DNA from: Akkermansia muciniphila | GTDB lineage: Bacteria > Verrucomicrobiota > Verrucomicrobiia > Verrucomicrobiales > V1-33 | Length of the DNA: 35,144 bases | Assembly: GCA_945900785.1 (NCBI GenBank) | Contig: CAMDJM010000049.1 | Location: forward strand, 1 to 35,144 | Direction of reading: 5' to 3' | In this document: positions 25,856-33,421 of the stretch, piece after piece | How positions within the stretch are numbered: the first letter of the stretch is position 1 | Layout of the letters: every line of letters starts with the position of its first letter | Notes under the pieces: model-generated | Told to the model about the DNA's origin: nothing | Database searches by the model: none | Seen by the model: the letters and a program-made list of their open reading frames with translations, nothing else | Program-made: the position numbers and the translations under genes

Positions 25856-28378
25856 TCAGTTGATGGTGAGAGCCCCGTTCTCGCTGGCGCGGCGGAGGAC
25901 GAAGGTGCCAGTGACGGTGAGATCCTGCTTGTGCAGCCCCTTGATGACCTCAGTATAATTTCCGCCGATGCTGGAGCTGCCCCAGCCGGTCGCGCTCTCG
26001 CCCGGAGGCGGCGAGGTGGTGAACTGGAGACTGATGGTGCGGGTGATGCCGTAGCTCTCGACGCCGGCCCCGAGCGGGCGGAAGCGGGCGTCCTTGTTGT
26101 CATGGTCCGGGTGGTAACGGTGGACGAAGGGGTTGGTGTCATCGTCAAAGGGGATGCTGACCGAGCGGGTGAGCGTCTGGCCCAGAGCGACGGAGCCGGA
26201 GCCGGAGCCGAGCACCCGGTCCAGCGGCAGATGCGCCGCGACGAAGCGTGAAGCGCTGGCTTTGTCGGCACTGCTGAGGCTGGATTCCCGGGTGCAGATG
26301 CCGCTGGTGCCGCTGCTGAGCTTGCCCAGGAAGACCTGGGACAAGAGGCGGGCGGTGCCGGCATCCTCCACATGCAGCAACAGGCGCAACGGTGCCGCAC
26401 GTGCCGTGGCGGTGCCAGGAGGAGTAGGAGTAGGCAGGTTGATGGAAGGCGGAGCGAGGTAGCCGCCGCCCCCATTGCTGATCGTAAAACCGGTGACCTT
26501 GCCATTCTCAACCGTGGCGGTGGCAGAAGCGGTGGCGCGCTCGGGCGGTGCGGCAATGGTGATGACCGGGGCTGCCGTGTAGCCGCTGCCTGCCGAAGTC
26601 ACGGTGATGCCCGTGAGCTGGCCTCCCTTGACCTCGGCAACCGCTGTGGCCTGCACCCCGCTGGCGGGTGGAGAACCAATGCTGACTGCGGGTGCTCCCG
26701 AGTAGCCCGAGCCGGTATTGACGATGGACAGGCCGGTGATGACACCGCCACTCACGGTGGCCACTGCCGTGGCGGTCATCCCGGCGGGGGGCGCAGAAAG
26801 CGTGACCACTGGGGCAATGGGGTAGCCGGAGCCGCCATTGGTGATCGTGAGGCTGGAGACGACATTGCCTGCCGGAGGCGGTGCCACGGTGACCATAACA
26901 TCAACTGACTGGTAGCCGCCACCTTCGCCAACGATATTGATTTCCGTGACCTTGCCATCGGCCACTGTGGCGACAGCGACGGCCTGCGTGCCGCCGGCAC
27001 CCGGGGCGGAAATGGTCACGGCGGGCGCGGTAGTGTAGCCTGAGCCGCTGCCGGTCACCGTCACTTCCAGGACCCGGCCTCCCAGCTTTGCGGCCTTGCC
27101 CGTCGCCGTCTGAGGCGCAACCATAACAGGGGTGGCCGCTGCCTGCACGCCGGCCGGTGGAGCGATGACCGGCACCGGCACCGTGCCGTAACCCAGGCCG
27201 CCTTGGTTGAGCTTGATGCCAGTGAGCACGCCGTCCGTCAGTTCGGCAGTAGCGGTGGCGGTGGCCTGCACCTGGCTGGAGACATTGGTGATGGAAGCAT
27301 CCCCAATCCACAATCCCGCCATCGACGCGACGCGGGCGGAAACGGGCAGGCTGATGTCGAAAAGATTCCCGCTATCCGTGAGCTGGAGCAGCCCGGCATA
27401 CAGGGCATTGGAGGGCCCGCTCATGGCCGCGCGGTTGATGCCAAAGCTCAGTTCCACCGTGCTGGAGGCACCGATGACCTCGGTGTAGGCCCCGGTAATG
27501 GGCGTTTCCGTCCAAGTCGCGGTGGTGGAATTAAAAGTGCGCCGCATCAATGGGACCTGGCCGGTGATGGCATCCTGGCCGGCTGGGGCGGCGAGGGAGG
27601 CGAGGGGCGCAAGGTTGAGCGTCAGGTTGGCGGTGGTGGTATTGCGCACCCGGGCCGTGATGACCGAGCCGGTGCGGCCAAAATCGACGCCGGAGTCCAC
27701 ACTGAGGCTGATGTCGATGGGAGCAAAGAAATTGCCCACCACCTCCGCCTCGAACCAGTAGGCCCGGTTCCGGTCCAACTGCTCCGTGGTGGGAGAGAAG
27801 AGCTGTAGCGGATTGGCCGGCCCCAGATCGCCACCGACATACTTGTAGATCTTGGAATTGGCGGCGGTGGCTGCGGTGAAGGCGGCAAAATAACTGCCGA
27901 AGGACGGGTAGTTCGGAGAGGTTAGTTTCGTGGGGAAGCCCAGCAGGTTCGCGCCGGACCGGACCCAGGTGGTCGAAGGCGGCAGAGCCCGCTGGACGAT
28001 GGGCACATTGTGAGCCGTGGCGATGGTGCCGGAGCACCTCACGAGGTAGGCCGTCTGGCCGTTCATGTCGGTGAGATTGCTCTCAAGGGGCAGACCACGC
28101 TTCCACACGCTCCATTCCGGCGCTCCGGCACTGGGGATCAGCGGGGAAGCGGTGAACTGCACCTGGTTCGGACGGGGATTCCACCGCCAGATTTCCAGCA
28201 CCCCTGCGGTGGCTCCGCTATTCGGGAAAAGGGTATCCGGCGGGGCATGGGTCGCCGCCCCATGGAGGTAGATCGCGTTCCAGCCTCCCTTGAGGGAATA
28301 GGTCGTGGAGAACCAATGCGCCCGGGCCGCAGAAGCGGAGAACATGACCGCGAAGAGAGAGAAGAGCAATGTTTTCAT
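25856..28378 (-). CDS. Exported protein with seven GSGY beta repeats
   Basis: An 840-residue protein. It has a clear signal peptide (MKTLLFSLFAVMFSASAARA, cleavage before HWFSTTYSL). The N-terminal domain (about 21-330) has SLKGGWNAIYLHG and GQTAYLVRCSG motifs, which I recognise only as a recurrent style in exported verrucomicrobial proteins. Residues about 355-660 hold seven repeats of about 40 residues ending GSGYxxAPxVTIxxPP. The C-terminal domain ends GNYTEVIKGLHKQDLTVTGTFVLRRASENGALTIN. No catalytic motif is visible. A structural or adhesive surface role is inferred from the neighbours. It starts 33 bases after the upstream gene's stop. The same repeat type recurs in the giant gene at 22.8-23.0 kb. 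Confidence 0.87.
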   Translation of the reverse strand: MKTLLFSLFAVMFSASAARAHWFSTTYSLKGGWNAIYLHGAATHAPPDTLFPNSGATAGVLEIWRWNPRPNQVQFTASPLIPSAGAPEWSVWKRGLPLESNLTDMNGQTAYLVRCSGTIATAHNVPIVQRALPPSTTWVRSGANLLGFPTKLTSPNYPSFGSYFAAFTAATAANSKIYKYVGGDLGPANPLQLFSPTTEQLDRNRAYWFEAEVVGNFFAPIDISLSVDSGVDFGRTGSVITARVRNTTTANLTLNLAPLASLAAPAGQDAITGQVPLMRRTFNSTTATWTETPITGAYTEVIGASSTVELSFGINRAAMSGPSNALYAGLLQLTDSGNLFDISLPVSARVASMAGLWIGDASITNVSSQVQATATATAELTDGVLTGIKLNQGGLGYGTVPVPVIAPPAGVQAAATPVMVAPQTATGKAAKLGGRVLEVTVTGSGSGYTTAPAVTISAPGAGGTQAVAVATVADGKVTEINIVGEGGGYQSVDVMVTVAPPPAGNVVSSLTITNGGSGYPIAPVVTLSAPPAGMTATAVATVSGGVITGLSIVNTGSGYSGAPAVSIGSPPASGVQATAVAEVKGGQLTGITVTSAGSGYTAAPVITIAAPPERATASATATVENGKVTGFTISNGGGGYLAPPSINLPTPTPPGTATARAAPLRLLLHVEDAGTARLLSQVFLGKLSSGTSGICTRESSLSSADKASASRFVAAHLPLDRVLGSGSGSVALGQTLTRSVSIPFDDDTNPFVHRYHPDHDNKDARFRPLGAGVESYGITRTISLQFTTSPPPGESATGWGSSSIGGNYTEVIKGLHKQDLTVTGTFVLRRASENGALTIN
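26430..27220 (-). repeat. GSGY-coding tandem repeats
   Basis: Seven degenerate direct repeats of roughly 114-130 bases encode the GSGY units of the 840-residue protein (GLGYGTVPV, GSGYTTAPA, GGGYQSVDV, GSGYPIAPV, GSGYSGAPA, GSGYTAAPV, GGGYLAPPS). Copies are diverged at DNA level, unlike the near-identical cadherin-like units downstream. Confidence 0.8.
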
Positions 28379-28411
28379 GATGATTTCAGTGAGGGCCGGT
28401 GCGGCGTGGCT

Positions 28412-29266
28412 TCAGCGGACGGCGAGGCGGTAGTGGGCTGAGGGTTCGTCTGCTGCGGCGGCACAGGTGGCGGGCAGCACGCCTACTGTGCCCGCGCTGT
28501 AGGACAGTGCTGCGGCCGCCGCCCCGGCGGTGAAGGGCACGCGCACCCAGGTCTTGAGATCGGTGCTGCGTTCCATGGTGTAGGTCTTGCCCGTGATGCC
28601 GAAGAACTCAAAACTGACGGTGCTGGCGACCTTGTCTTTGATTTTCAGTTCAAAACGCTCCGTCGCATCCCCCGCGAAGGTGCCGGCGAGGTATTCCAGC
28701 CAGTTGCTCTGGCCATCGCCGTCCAGATCCCCCGCCTTGTTCAGTTTTGCAAGGTCCCAGCCGTTCTCTTCCGGAAAAATGCCCGCTTGGTAGAGCTGCC
28801 ATTGCTCCCACGCATCCGGGAGCCCGTCGCCATCCAGGTCCTCTCCCAGGGTGAGGTCCAACCGGACCCGTTCGCCGCCCTTGCCGGCCGTCAGGTTCCC
28901 CTTCACTTCGATCGGATAGTATTTTCTGCCCCCCATCTCCACCAGAAGACTGAACGGTCCCTGAGCAGCCACTGCGGACGCCGTGTAGAGGTTGGTCGAA
29001 GGCCGGGCCGCATCGATGCGCACGGAAAGCTCGTAATTCTGATCAGGCAGGAGGATTTTGGTGATGTCTGTCCTGCCGGATTCAGCGGTGCCTTTCTGGA
29101 ACACCACCGCAGCGCTCTGCGCGGTGATGAGTTGTCCGGTCTGGTCCCGCACGAGTCCATAAACGGTGTAATAGGGCGCAGGAGGAAACGCCAGGGCCGC
29201 CGCCGCCGCCAGGAAGACAGCGGCAGGAGCCACAAGGAAGAAGCTGATAGCACGGTAGGTTTTCAT
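28412..29266 (-). CDS. Exported protein with DGDG calcium-loop-like motifs, first gene of the run
   Basis: A 284-residue protein with signal peptide (FFLVAPAAVFLAAAAALA, cleavage about residue 27). A beta-rich domain (about 30-135, YYTVYGLVRDQTGQLI) looks like a carboxypeptidase-regulatory/Ig-like fold. Two thrombospondin-type-3-like loops follow, DLDGDGLPDAWEQW and DLDGDGQSNWLEYLAGT. The C-terminal domain (about 205-284) has GKTYTMERSTDLKTWV and ends AHYRLAVR. The last domain matches the end of the 2279-residue giant (GRTYTLQRSDTL..FYRLEVR). It is the promoter-proximal gene of the minus-strand run. Whether this shared ending is a sorting signal is not known. Confidence 0.85.
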   Translation of the reverse strand: MKTYRAISFFLVAPAAVFLAAAAALAFPPAPYYTVYGLVRDQTGQLITAQSAAVVFQKGTAESGRTDITKILLPDQNYELSVRIDAARPSTNLYTASAVAAQGPFSLLVEMGGRKYYPIEVKGNLTAGKGGERVRLDLTLGEDLDGDGLPDAWEQWQLYQAGIFPEENGWDLAKLNKAGDLDGDGQSNWLEYLAGTFAGDATERFELKIKDKVASTVSFEFFGITGKTYTMERSTDLKTWVRVPFTAGAAAAALSYSAGTVGVLPATCAAAADEPSAHYRLAVR

Positions 29267-29661
29267 GGTGGGAAATGGGGTGTCTCCAGAGGGCAGGCCC
29301 GGCCGGGTGATGAGGGGCTACTATGTTCTATGCATTTTTTTGCCTGGCGTTTGCGGTGATTGGCATTTTTTTCAGAAAAAATCTGCAGAGAGGAACGCAA
29401 CAGGCGGATTTTTGCTATAGGGATGGAGGATCTGGAAAATATAAATACAGCCTTCATCCAACAGGCGTTGTTGAAAAACAAAGACCCGACTGGCCCGCGG
29501 CGAACCCTGATATGGAGGCCGCTGATTAGGCCGCAGCCAAGGCGCATCCAGCTTGGCGAGGTCCCGCAGCACAGGGGCTGGGGGAGGGGTCATCATGCTG
29601 GGAGTCCCCAAAATGGCATTTTCATGCCGGAGGTATTCCGGAGTTTTGCTATCCTCCAAGC
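29267..29661. other. Intergenic region upstream of the exported-protein run
   Basis: About 395 bases. It should contain the promoter of the minus-strand run, and is locally AT-rich at 29325-29385 (runs of T and A around ATTTTTTTCAGAAAAAAT), but no convincing -35/-10 pair can be named. A minus-strand frame at 29372-29659 (MEDSKTPEYLRHENAIL...) and a plus-strand frame at 29360-29665 have no family features. 29520-29600 reads like another spacer element. No gene is called. Confidence 0.5.
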
Positions 29662-29840
29662 ATGAATCTGTGGGAAAAAGCTTTCGCGGAGGACTTGGAC
29701 AAAGCCCCGGCTAGCGTCATCGACTGGTGGCATCGTAACGACCGGATGAAACCCTACAGCGTCAACCTGATCCTCCCCACCGGTGCCCGATTTTACCCCG
29801 ACTTTGTGATCAAAGTGCATGGACGCTCCAAGGACCCAGT
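29662..29840 (+). pseudogene. C-terminal remnant of a DEAD-helicase / type III restriction-like protein
   Basis: The first 58 residues from the ATG at 29662 (WEKAFAEDLDKAPASVIDWWHR, then KPYSVNLILPTGARFYPDFVIKVHGR) resemble the C-terminal end of restriction-type helicases. There WWHRN, then a PDF..V..GR strand, forms part of a nuclease-like domain. After GRSKD at 29835 the frame runs on for 100 codons, but only as the antisense of the next gene, passing through that gene's terminator. It is therefore a truncated leftover of a defence or mobile gene. The helicase body is absent from the window. Confidence 0.55.
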
Positions 29841-29848
29841 ATCAGGAG

Positions 29849-29875
29849 AAAAACCGGCCTTTCCACAGGGCCGGT
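29849..29875 (-). terminator. Intrinsic terminator of the secreted beta-helix gene
   Basis: On the minus strand ACCGGCC pairs with GGCCGGT around a nine-base loop and is followed immediately by five T's (plus-strand A's 29849-29853). It begins 9 bases after the beta-helix gene's stop codon. This is the cleanest rho-independent terminator in the window. Confidence 0.85.
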
Positions 29876-29883
29876 GCCCTGAC

Positions 29884-30615
29884 TCACTGGCGGGCCAGCT
29901 TCACGCCGGAGCCGTCCCTTTCCAGTTCCGTGTTCACTGCCTCGTAAATGTTGTTGCGGAGCAACAGGGTAACCCTGCCGGCAGCGTTGATGGCGGTGCC
30001 GACCTGGTAAAAGCGGTTCGCTTCCACGATGGCGCGGCCGCCTTGCATTTTGGCGTTCTTTTTCTGGATGCGGATGGCGGTGGTGCCGCCCAGGATCAGG
30101 TTTCCGGCGATGACAAGGCCCCGGGCGTCATTGGCCTGGATTGATTTATCACCCTTTTTGTTGTTGAAAAAACGGCACCCGAGGATGCGGAAGCCTTCGC
30201 TGCTGTCGCGCATGTTGGAAACGAAGTCCTCGCCCGCAGCGCTGAAGGTCAGGTTTTGCAGGGTGACGCGCGGCGCGTGGGCGATGAGTCCACCCGGGAT
30301 GTCGTCGATAAAACCGTTTTTCAGGGTGAAGCCTTTGATGCCGATCCTGACGCCGATGCTGTTTTCATCCTGGGACCGGCGGGGATGCTTGAGTTTTTTG
30401 CCCGAAATCCTGGCGCCCCGCAGGTCAACCGTCCGGCCGGTGATAAGAACATGCGGTCCGAGGTCAGTGCGGACGTCTTCCATCCGGTTCCATGAAGGAT
30501 GCCCCCGCAGCGTGATGGTGAAGCTGGGCGGGGCTTCCGGCGCTGGCTCTGCGGCCATGAGGGTGGAACCAAGGCAGACCAGAAGCAGGAGGACGAAAGG
30601 GAGGGGGAAATTCAT
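29884..30615 (-). CDS. Secreted parallel-beta-helix protein, pectate-lyase-like
   Basis: The start at 30615 gives 243 residues with a signal peptide (MNFPLPFVLLLLVCLGSTLMAA). A longer frame from 30678 is rejected because it puts 21 polar residues before the hydrophobic core. The mature part is a right-handed parallel beta-helix with regular strands: HVLITGRTVDLRGARI, GVRIGIKGFTLKNGFIDDI, GEDFVS, GFRILGCRFFNNKKGDKSIQANDARGLVIAGN, then TAIRIQKKN and RNNIYEAV. The GEDF and GDKSIQ turns with conserved charged residues resemble the active-side ridge of pectate-lyase-like proteins, but I cannot assign catalytic residues. It is probably a periplasmic or secreted polysaccharide lyase or binding protein. 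It is divergent from the halogenase gene and ends at a strong terminator. Confidence 0.82.
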   Translation of the reverse strand: MNFPLPFVLLLLVCLGSTLMAAEPAPEAPPSFTITLRGHPSWNRMEDVRTDLGPHVLITGRTVDLRGARISGKKLKHPRRSQDENSIGVRIGIKGFTLKNGFIDDIPGGLIAHAPRVTLQNLTFSAAGEDFVSNMRDSSEGFRILGCRFFNNKKGDKSIQANDARGLVIAGNLILGGTTAIRIQKKNAKMQGGRAIVEANRFYQVGTAINAAGRVTLLLRNNIYEAVNTELERDGSGVKLARQ

Positions 30616-30752
30616 CAGGGGTGCAGGGGAACGGGCGGCTCCTGACGAAATTATGGAGGCTCTGGCGGGGATTTCCATGGGGAATCACGGGACAGGATTT
30701 CCTGATTCACGGGATTTGAATCCTGGCCGATTGTGCGCCACGTTGCTGCATT
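30616..30752. promoter_or_regulatory. Divergent promoter region containing a CAGGATT inverted repeat
   Basis: This 137-base gap must carry promoters for the beta-helix gene (minus) and the halogenase operon (plus). CAGGATT (30693-30699) and AATCCTG (30719-30725) form a seven-base inverted repeat, with the words TCACGGGA repeated between and beside them. It could be an operator, or another spacer-type repeat. No clear -10/-35 was found. Confidence 0.4.
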
Positions 30753-32366
30753 ATGGAAACAGACTATGACGCAGTGATCATCGGCGGAGCCCTCGCCGGG
30801 GCCAGCATGGGCCTGCTGCTGAAGCGCGCCAGGCCGGAGGCCCGGGTACTGATTGTGGAACGCAGCGGGGCGTTTGATTTCAAGGTGGGGGAGAGCACCT
30901 CGGAGGTGGCGGGGGCGTTTTTGACCCGGGTGCTGCGCATTGGGACGTGGCTTGCGCGGGAGCAGATCGCGAAGAATGGGCTGCGTTTTTGGTTCACCTC
31001 GCCAGGGAATGAATGCCTGGGCCGCTGTGCGGAGATCGGTCCGAAGCTGCAGGTGCGGCTTCCCGCCTATCAGCTCGACCGCTCGAAGCTGGACACCCAT
31101 GTGCTGGAGCTGGCGCAGGAGGCGGGTTGTGAGGTGCAGCGTCCTGCGGTGGTCAGAAATCTGGCAATGGGCGGTGCCGGCCGGAACCGGATGAGCGTGA
31201 CGGAGGGCGGGGTGGAGCGCCAGGTGACGGCGCGGTGGGTGGTGGATGCTTCCGGCCGGGCGGCAGTGATCGCCCGGCAGCGCGGGACTTTGGAAAATCT
31301 GGATGAGCACCCCACCAGCAGTCTCTGGTGCCGCTTTAAAAACGTCAGCGATCTGGACGCGCATGACCTCCACAGGCAACACCCGGCCTTGGCGGAACGG
31401 GTCTGGTCCCAGCGCAGCACGGCGACGAACCACCTCACGGGCGATGGCTGGTGGGCCTGGATCATTCCGCTGCAGGGGGGCGAAGTCAGTGTGGGCATCA
31501 CCTGGGACCGGCGGATTTTCCAGATGCCGCACGAAGGCACCGTGCCGGAACGGCTTTGTCAGGTGCTGCGGGAGCACCCGGTGGGACGTTATCTCCTGAA
31601 GGAGGCGGTGCCGGTGGAGCAGGATGCGAAGTCCTACGGCACCGTGGCCTACCGGAATACGGAAGTGATGGGCGATGGCTGGGCCACGGTGGGAGATGCC
31701 TGTGGATTCATGGACCCGCTCTACAGCCATGGCATTGATTTTATCGGCAATACGGTCTGGGCGGTCAGCCGCCTGATTTTGGAATCGCTGGAAGGAGCCT
31801 GTGTGAAGGAAAAGGTGGCCGCCTATAACAAAAACTACGCCGAGTGCTGCCAGCGCTGGTTCCGCGCCCTCTACCAGGATAAATATTACTACGTGGGTGA
31901 TGCGGAATTGATGAATGCTGCCGTGCTGCTGGACATCGGATGTTATTTCATCGGCCCGGTGCGCATGGTCTGGACGGACCACGAAACGGAGCTGCGGTCC
32001 CTGCCTTACGGCGGCCCGGTTGGCGCTGGTTTTGGGAAATTCATGGCCTTCTACAACCGGCGCATGGTGCATCTCGCCAAACAACGCCGGGCCCATGGCA
32101 CCTTTGGCCGGCGGAATGTGGATCACCAATTCATCTTCCGGGATAGTTTCCAGCCTTCCTTTGCGGTCCGGAATCTGATCTTCGATGGCCTGAAGGCCTG
32201 GATGAAGGTGGAGTGCTCGGCTTGGTTCGGCCGGTGGAAGAAACCATTACCCGTGCCAGCGATGGAGCCAAAGCGCGGAACGCTTCCTCCCCTGAGCCCG
32301 GTGAAGGTGGCTCCGGAAGACCCAGCCACCCAGCCGGAATACCAATCGGCGCTCCTTCCCGGGTGA
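30753..32366 (+). CDS. FAD-dependent halogenase-like oxidoreductase
   Basis: A 537-residue flavoprotein. The N-terminal FAD-binding motif is AVIIGGALAGAS (8-18). KVGEST (44-49) follows, then AKNGLRFWF with Lys74 where the halogenase catalytic lysine is expected. The WxWxIP signature of flavin-dependent halogenases is present as GWWAWIIP (234-241), and the second FAD motif is VGDACGFMDPLYSHGIDF (315-332). The family chlorinates or brominates activated aromatic rings with reduced flavin and halide. Some members with these motifs are only monooxygenase-like, so halogenation is inferred. The GTG start proposed for the chorismatase overlaps its TGA. A partner flavin reductase is not in the window. 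Confidence 0.85.
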   Translation: METDYDAVIIGGALAGASMGLLLKRARPEARVLIVERSGAFDFKVGESTSEVAGAFLTRVLRIGTWLAREQIAKNGLRFWFTSPGNECLGRCAEIGPKLQVRLPAYQLDRSKLDTHVLELAQEAGCEVQRPAVVRNLAMGGAGRNRMSVTEGGVERQVTARWVVDASGRAAVIARQRGTLENLDEHPTSSLWCRFKNVSDLDAHDLHRQHPALAERVWSQRSTATNHLTGDGWWAWIIPLQGGEVSVGITWDRRIFQMPHEGTVPERLCQVLREHPVGRYLLKEAVPVEQDAKSYGTVAYRNTEVMGDGWATVGDACGFMDPLYSHGIDFIGNTVWAVSRLILESLEGACVKEKVAAYNKNYAECCQRWFRALYQDKYYYVGDAELMNAAVLLDIGCYFIGPVRMVWTDHETELRSLPYGGPVGAGFGKFMAFYNRRMVHLAKQRRAHGTFGRRNVDHQFIFRDSFQPSFAVRNLIFDGLKAWMKVECSAWFGRWKKPLPVPAMEPKRGTLPPLSPVKVAPEDPATQPEYQSALLPG

Positions 32367-33421
32367 ATTTCCCTTGCGCCTGGCATTGTCAAAGCGTCCG
32401 TTTTCCCATCGTCCCCCGGTCCCCCGGTCCCTTGGTCCCTGTCCCTCCGTCCCCCGTCCCCTTGTCCATCTCCATACCAGCTCCGTGCCAGCTCATCGTC
32501 CGTCCCGCCGGGGAGTTGACCCGCGTGCTCCGCGAGGGTCAGGATGTCGTCCTGGAGGTGCCCATGCCATGGTTGGCCGGGCCCCGCGAGGAAGTGATCG
32601 TGCGGGGCAGTGCCGCGGCGGTAGGGGATGGATTTTATTTCCTGCCTGCCGCAGATGGACTGGCGGGCGTGGCGGTCGCCCCTGCGGGGATGGACCCTTA
32701 CACGGCGGCGCGGACCCTCTACGCCGGCGTCCTCGCCCGGCTCGGGGACCAGCACCTTTACCGGGTCTGGAATTATGTGCCCCGCATCAATGAGATAGTC
32801 GATGGCCTGGAAAACTACCGCGCCTTCAATGCCGGGCGGCACAAGGCGTTCATCGCGGCTTACGGACCGGAATTTGCCCGCCGCCTGCCCGCCGCTTCCG
32901 CCCTGGGCACGCCGGGGGGCTGTCTCGCGCTGGTCTTCCTGGCGGGGCCGGGGCCGGTGCAGTATGTCGAAAATCCCGAGCAGATTCCCGCCTTCCAGTA
33001 TCCGGCAGAATATGGGCCGACCCCGCCGTCGTTCGCCCGGGGCACTGTGGTCAGCGCGCCGGCCCGTCCCGCGTGGTTTCTATCAGGCACTGCCAGCATC
33101 AAGGGCCACGCCTCCTGCGGGGGCGGGTTTGCAGCGCAGGCAGGGCTGACCTTTGATAACGTCCGGCTGATGTTCCAGCGGATGGCACTGCCGCCGGATC
33201 CCACCGGCTCATGGAAAATCTTTTTGCGTCACCGGCAGGATCTCCCCGCGGCTCAGGCTGCCCTGTCGGAGGCCTTTCCGGAAGCCGTTCCCGGGGCCAT
33301 GTTCCTGGAAGCGGACATCTGCCGCAGCTCTTTACTGCTGGAGGTGGAAGCCACTTTCCATCAGCTTGGTTTTCCCACCACCCTCGTCCCGGTGGAAAGC
33401 GCCCCGGCGCTTCATTCATGA
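32363..33421 (+). CDS. Chorismatase-like enzyme (FkbO/Hyg5/XanB2 family)
   Basis: About 352 residues from a GTG at 32363 overlapping the halogenase stop (GTGA). The N-terminus is uncertain because 32411-32467 is a GTCCC repeat coding Pro/Val filler. A TTG just past it, near 32462, is an alternative, and the frame is open upstream to 32213. Family sequence starts about residue 43. Core motifs are LYRVWNYVPRINEI (132-145), NYRAFNAGRHKAF, VQYVENPEQIPAFQYPAEYGP (in two parts), FLSGTASIKGHASCGGG and, near the end, LEADICRSSLLLEVEAT. This pattern is that of chorismate-hydrolysing enzymes, which give dihydroxycyclohexadiene or hydroxybenzoate products plus pyruvate. Which type cannot be told here. 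The next gene overlaps its stop by four bases. Confidence 0.82.
   Translation: MNFPCAWHCQSVRFPIVPRSPGPLVPVPPSPVPLSISIPAPCQLIVRPAGELTRVLREGQDVVLEVPMPWLAGPREEVIVRGSAAAVGDGFYFLPAADGLAGVAVAPAGMDPYTAARTLYAGVLARLGDQHLYRVWNYVPRINEIVDGLENYRAFNAGRHKAFIAAYGPEFARRLPAASALGTPGGCLALVFLAGPGPVQYVENPEQIPAFQYPAEYGPTPPSFARGTVVSAPARPAWFLSGTASIKGHASCGGGFAAQAGLTFDNVRLMFQRMALPPDPTGSWKIFLRHRQDLPAAQAALSEAFPEAVPGAMFLEADICRSSLLLEVEATFHQLGFPTTLVPVESAPALHS
32411..32467 (+). repeat. GTCCC-rich short tandem repeat inside the chorismatase N-terminus
   Basis: About eight imperfect units of six to eight bases beginning GTCC (GTCCCCCG, GTCCCCCG, GTCCCTTG, GTCCCT, GTCCCTCC, GTCCCCC, GTCCCCTT, GTCC). In the chorismatase frame they encode proline/valine-rich filler before the conserved domain. 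This looks like an intergenic spacer repeat rather than selected protein sequence. Confidence 0.7.

Noticed and set aside
29372-29659. Possible 95-residue minus-strand protein starting MEDSKTPEYLRHENAIL
   Set aside because: No family features. The second half reads through an AT-rich spacer. It abuts the helicase remnant on the other strand and is not supportable.
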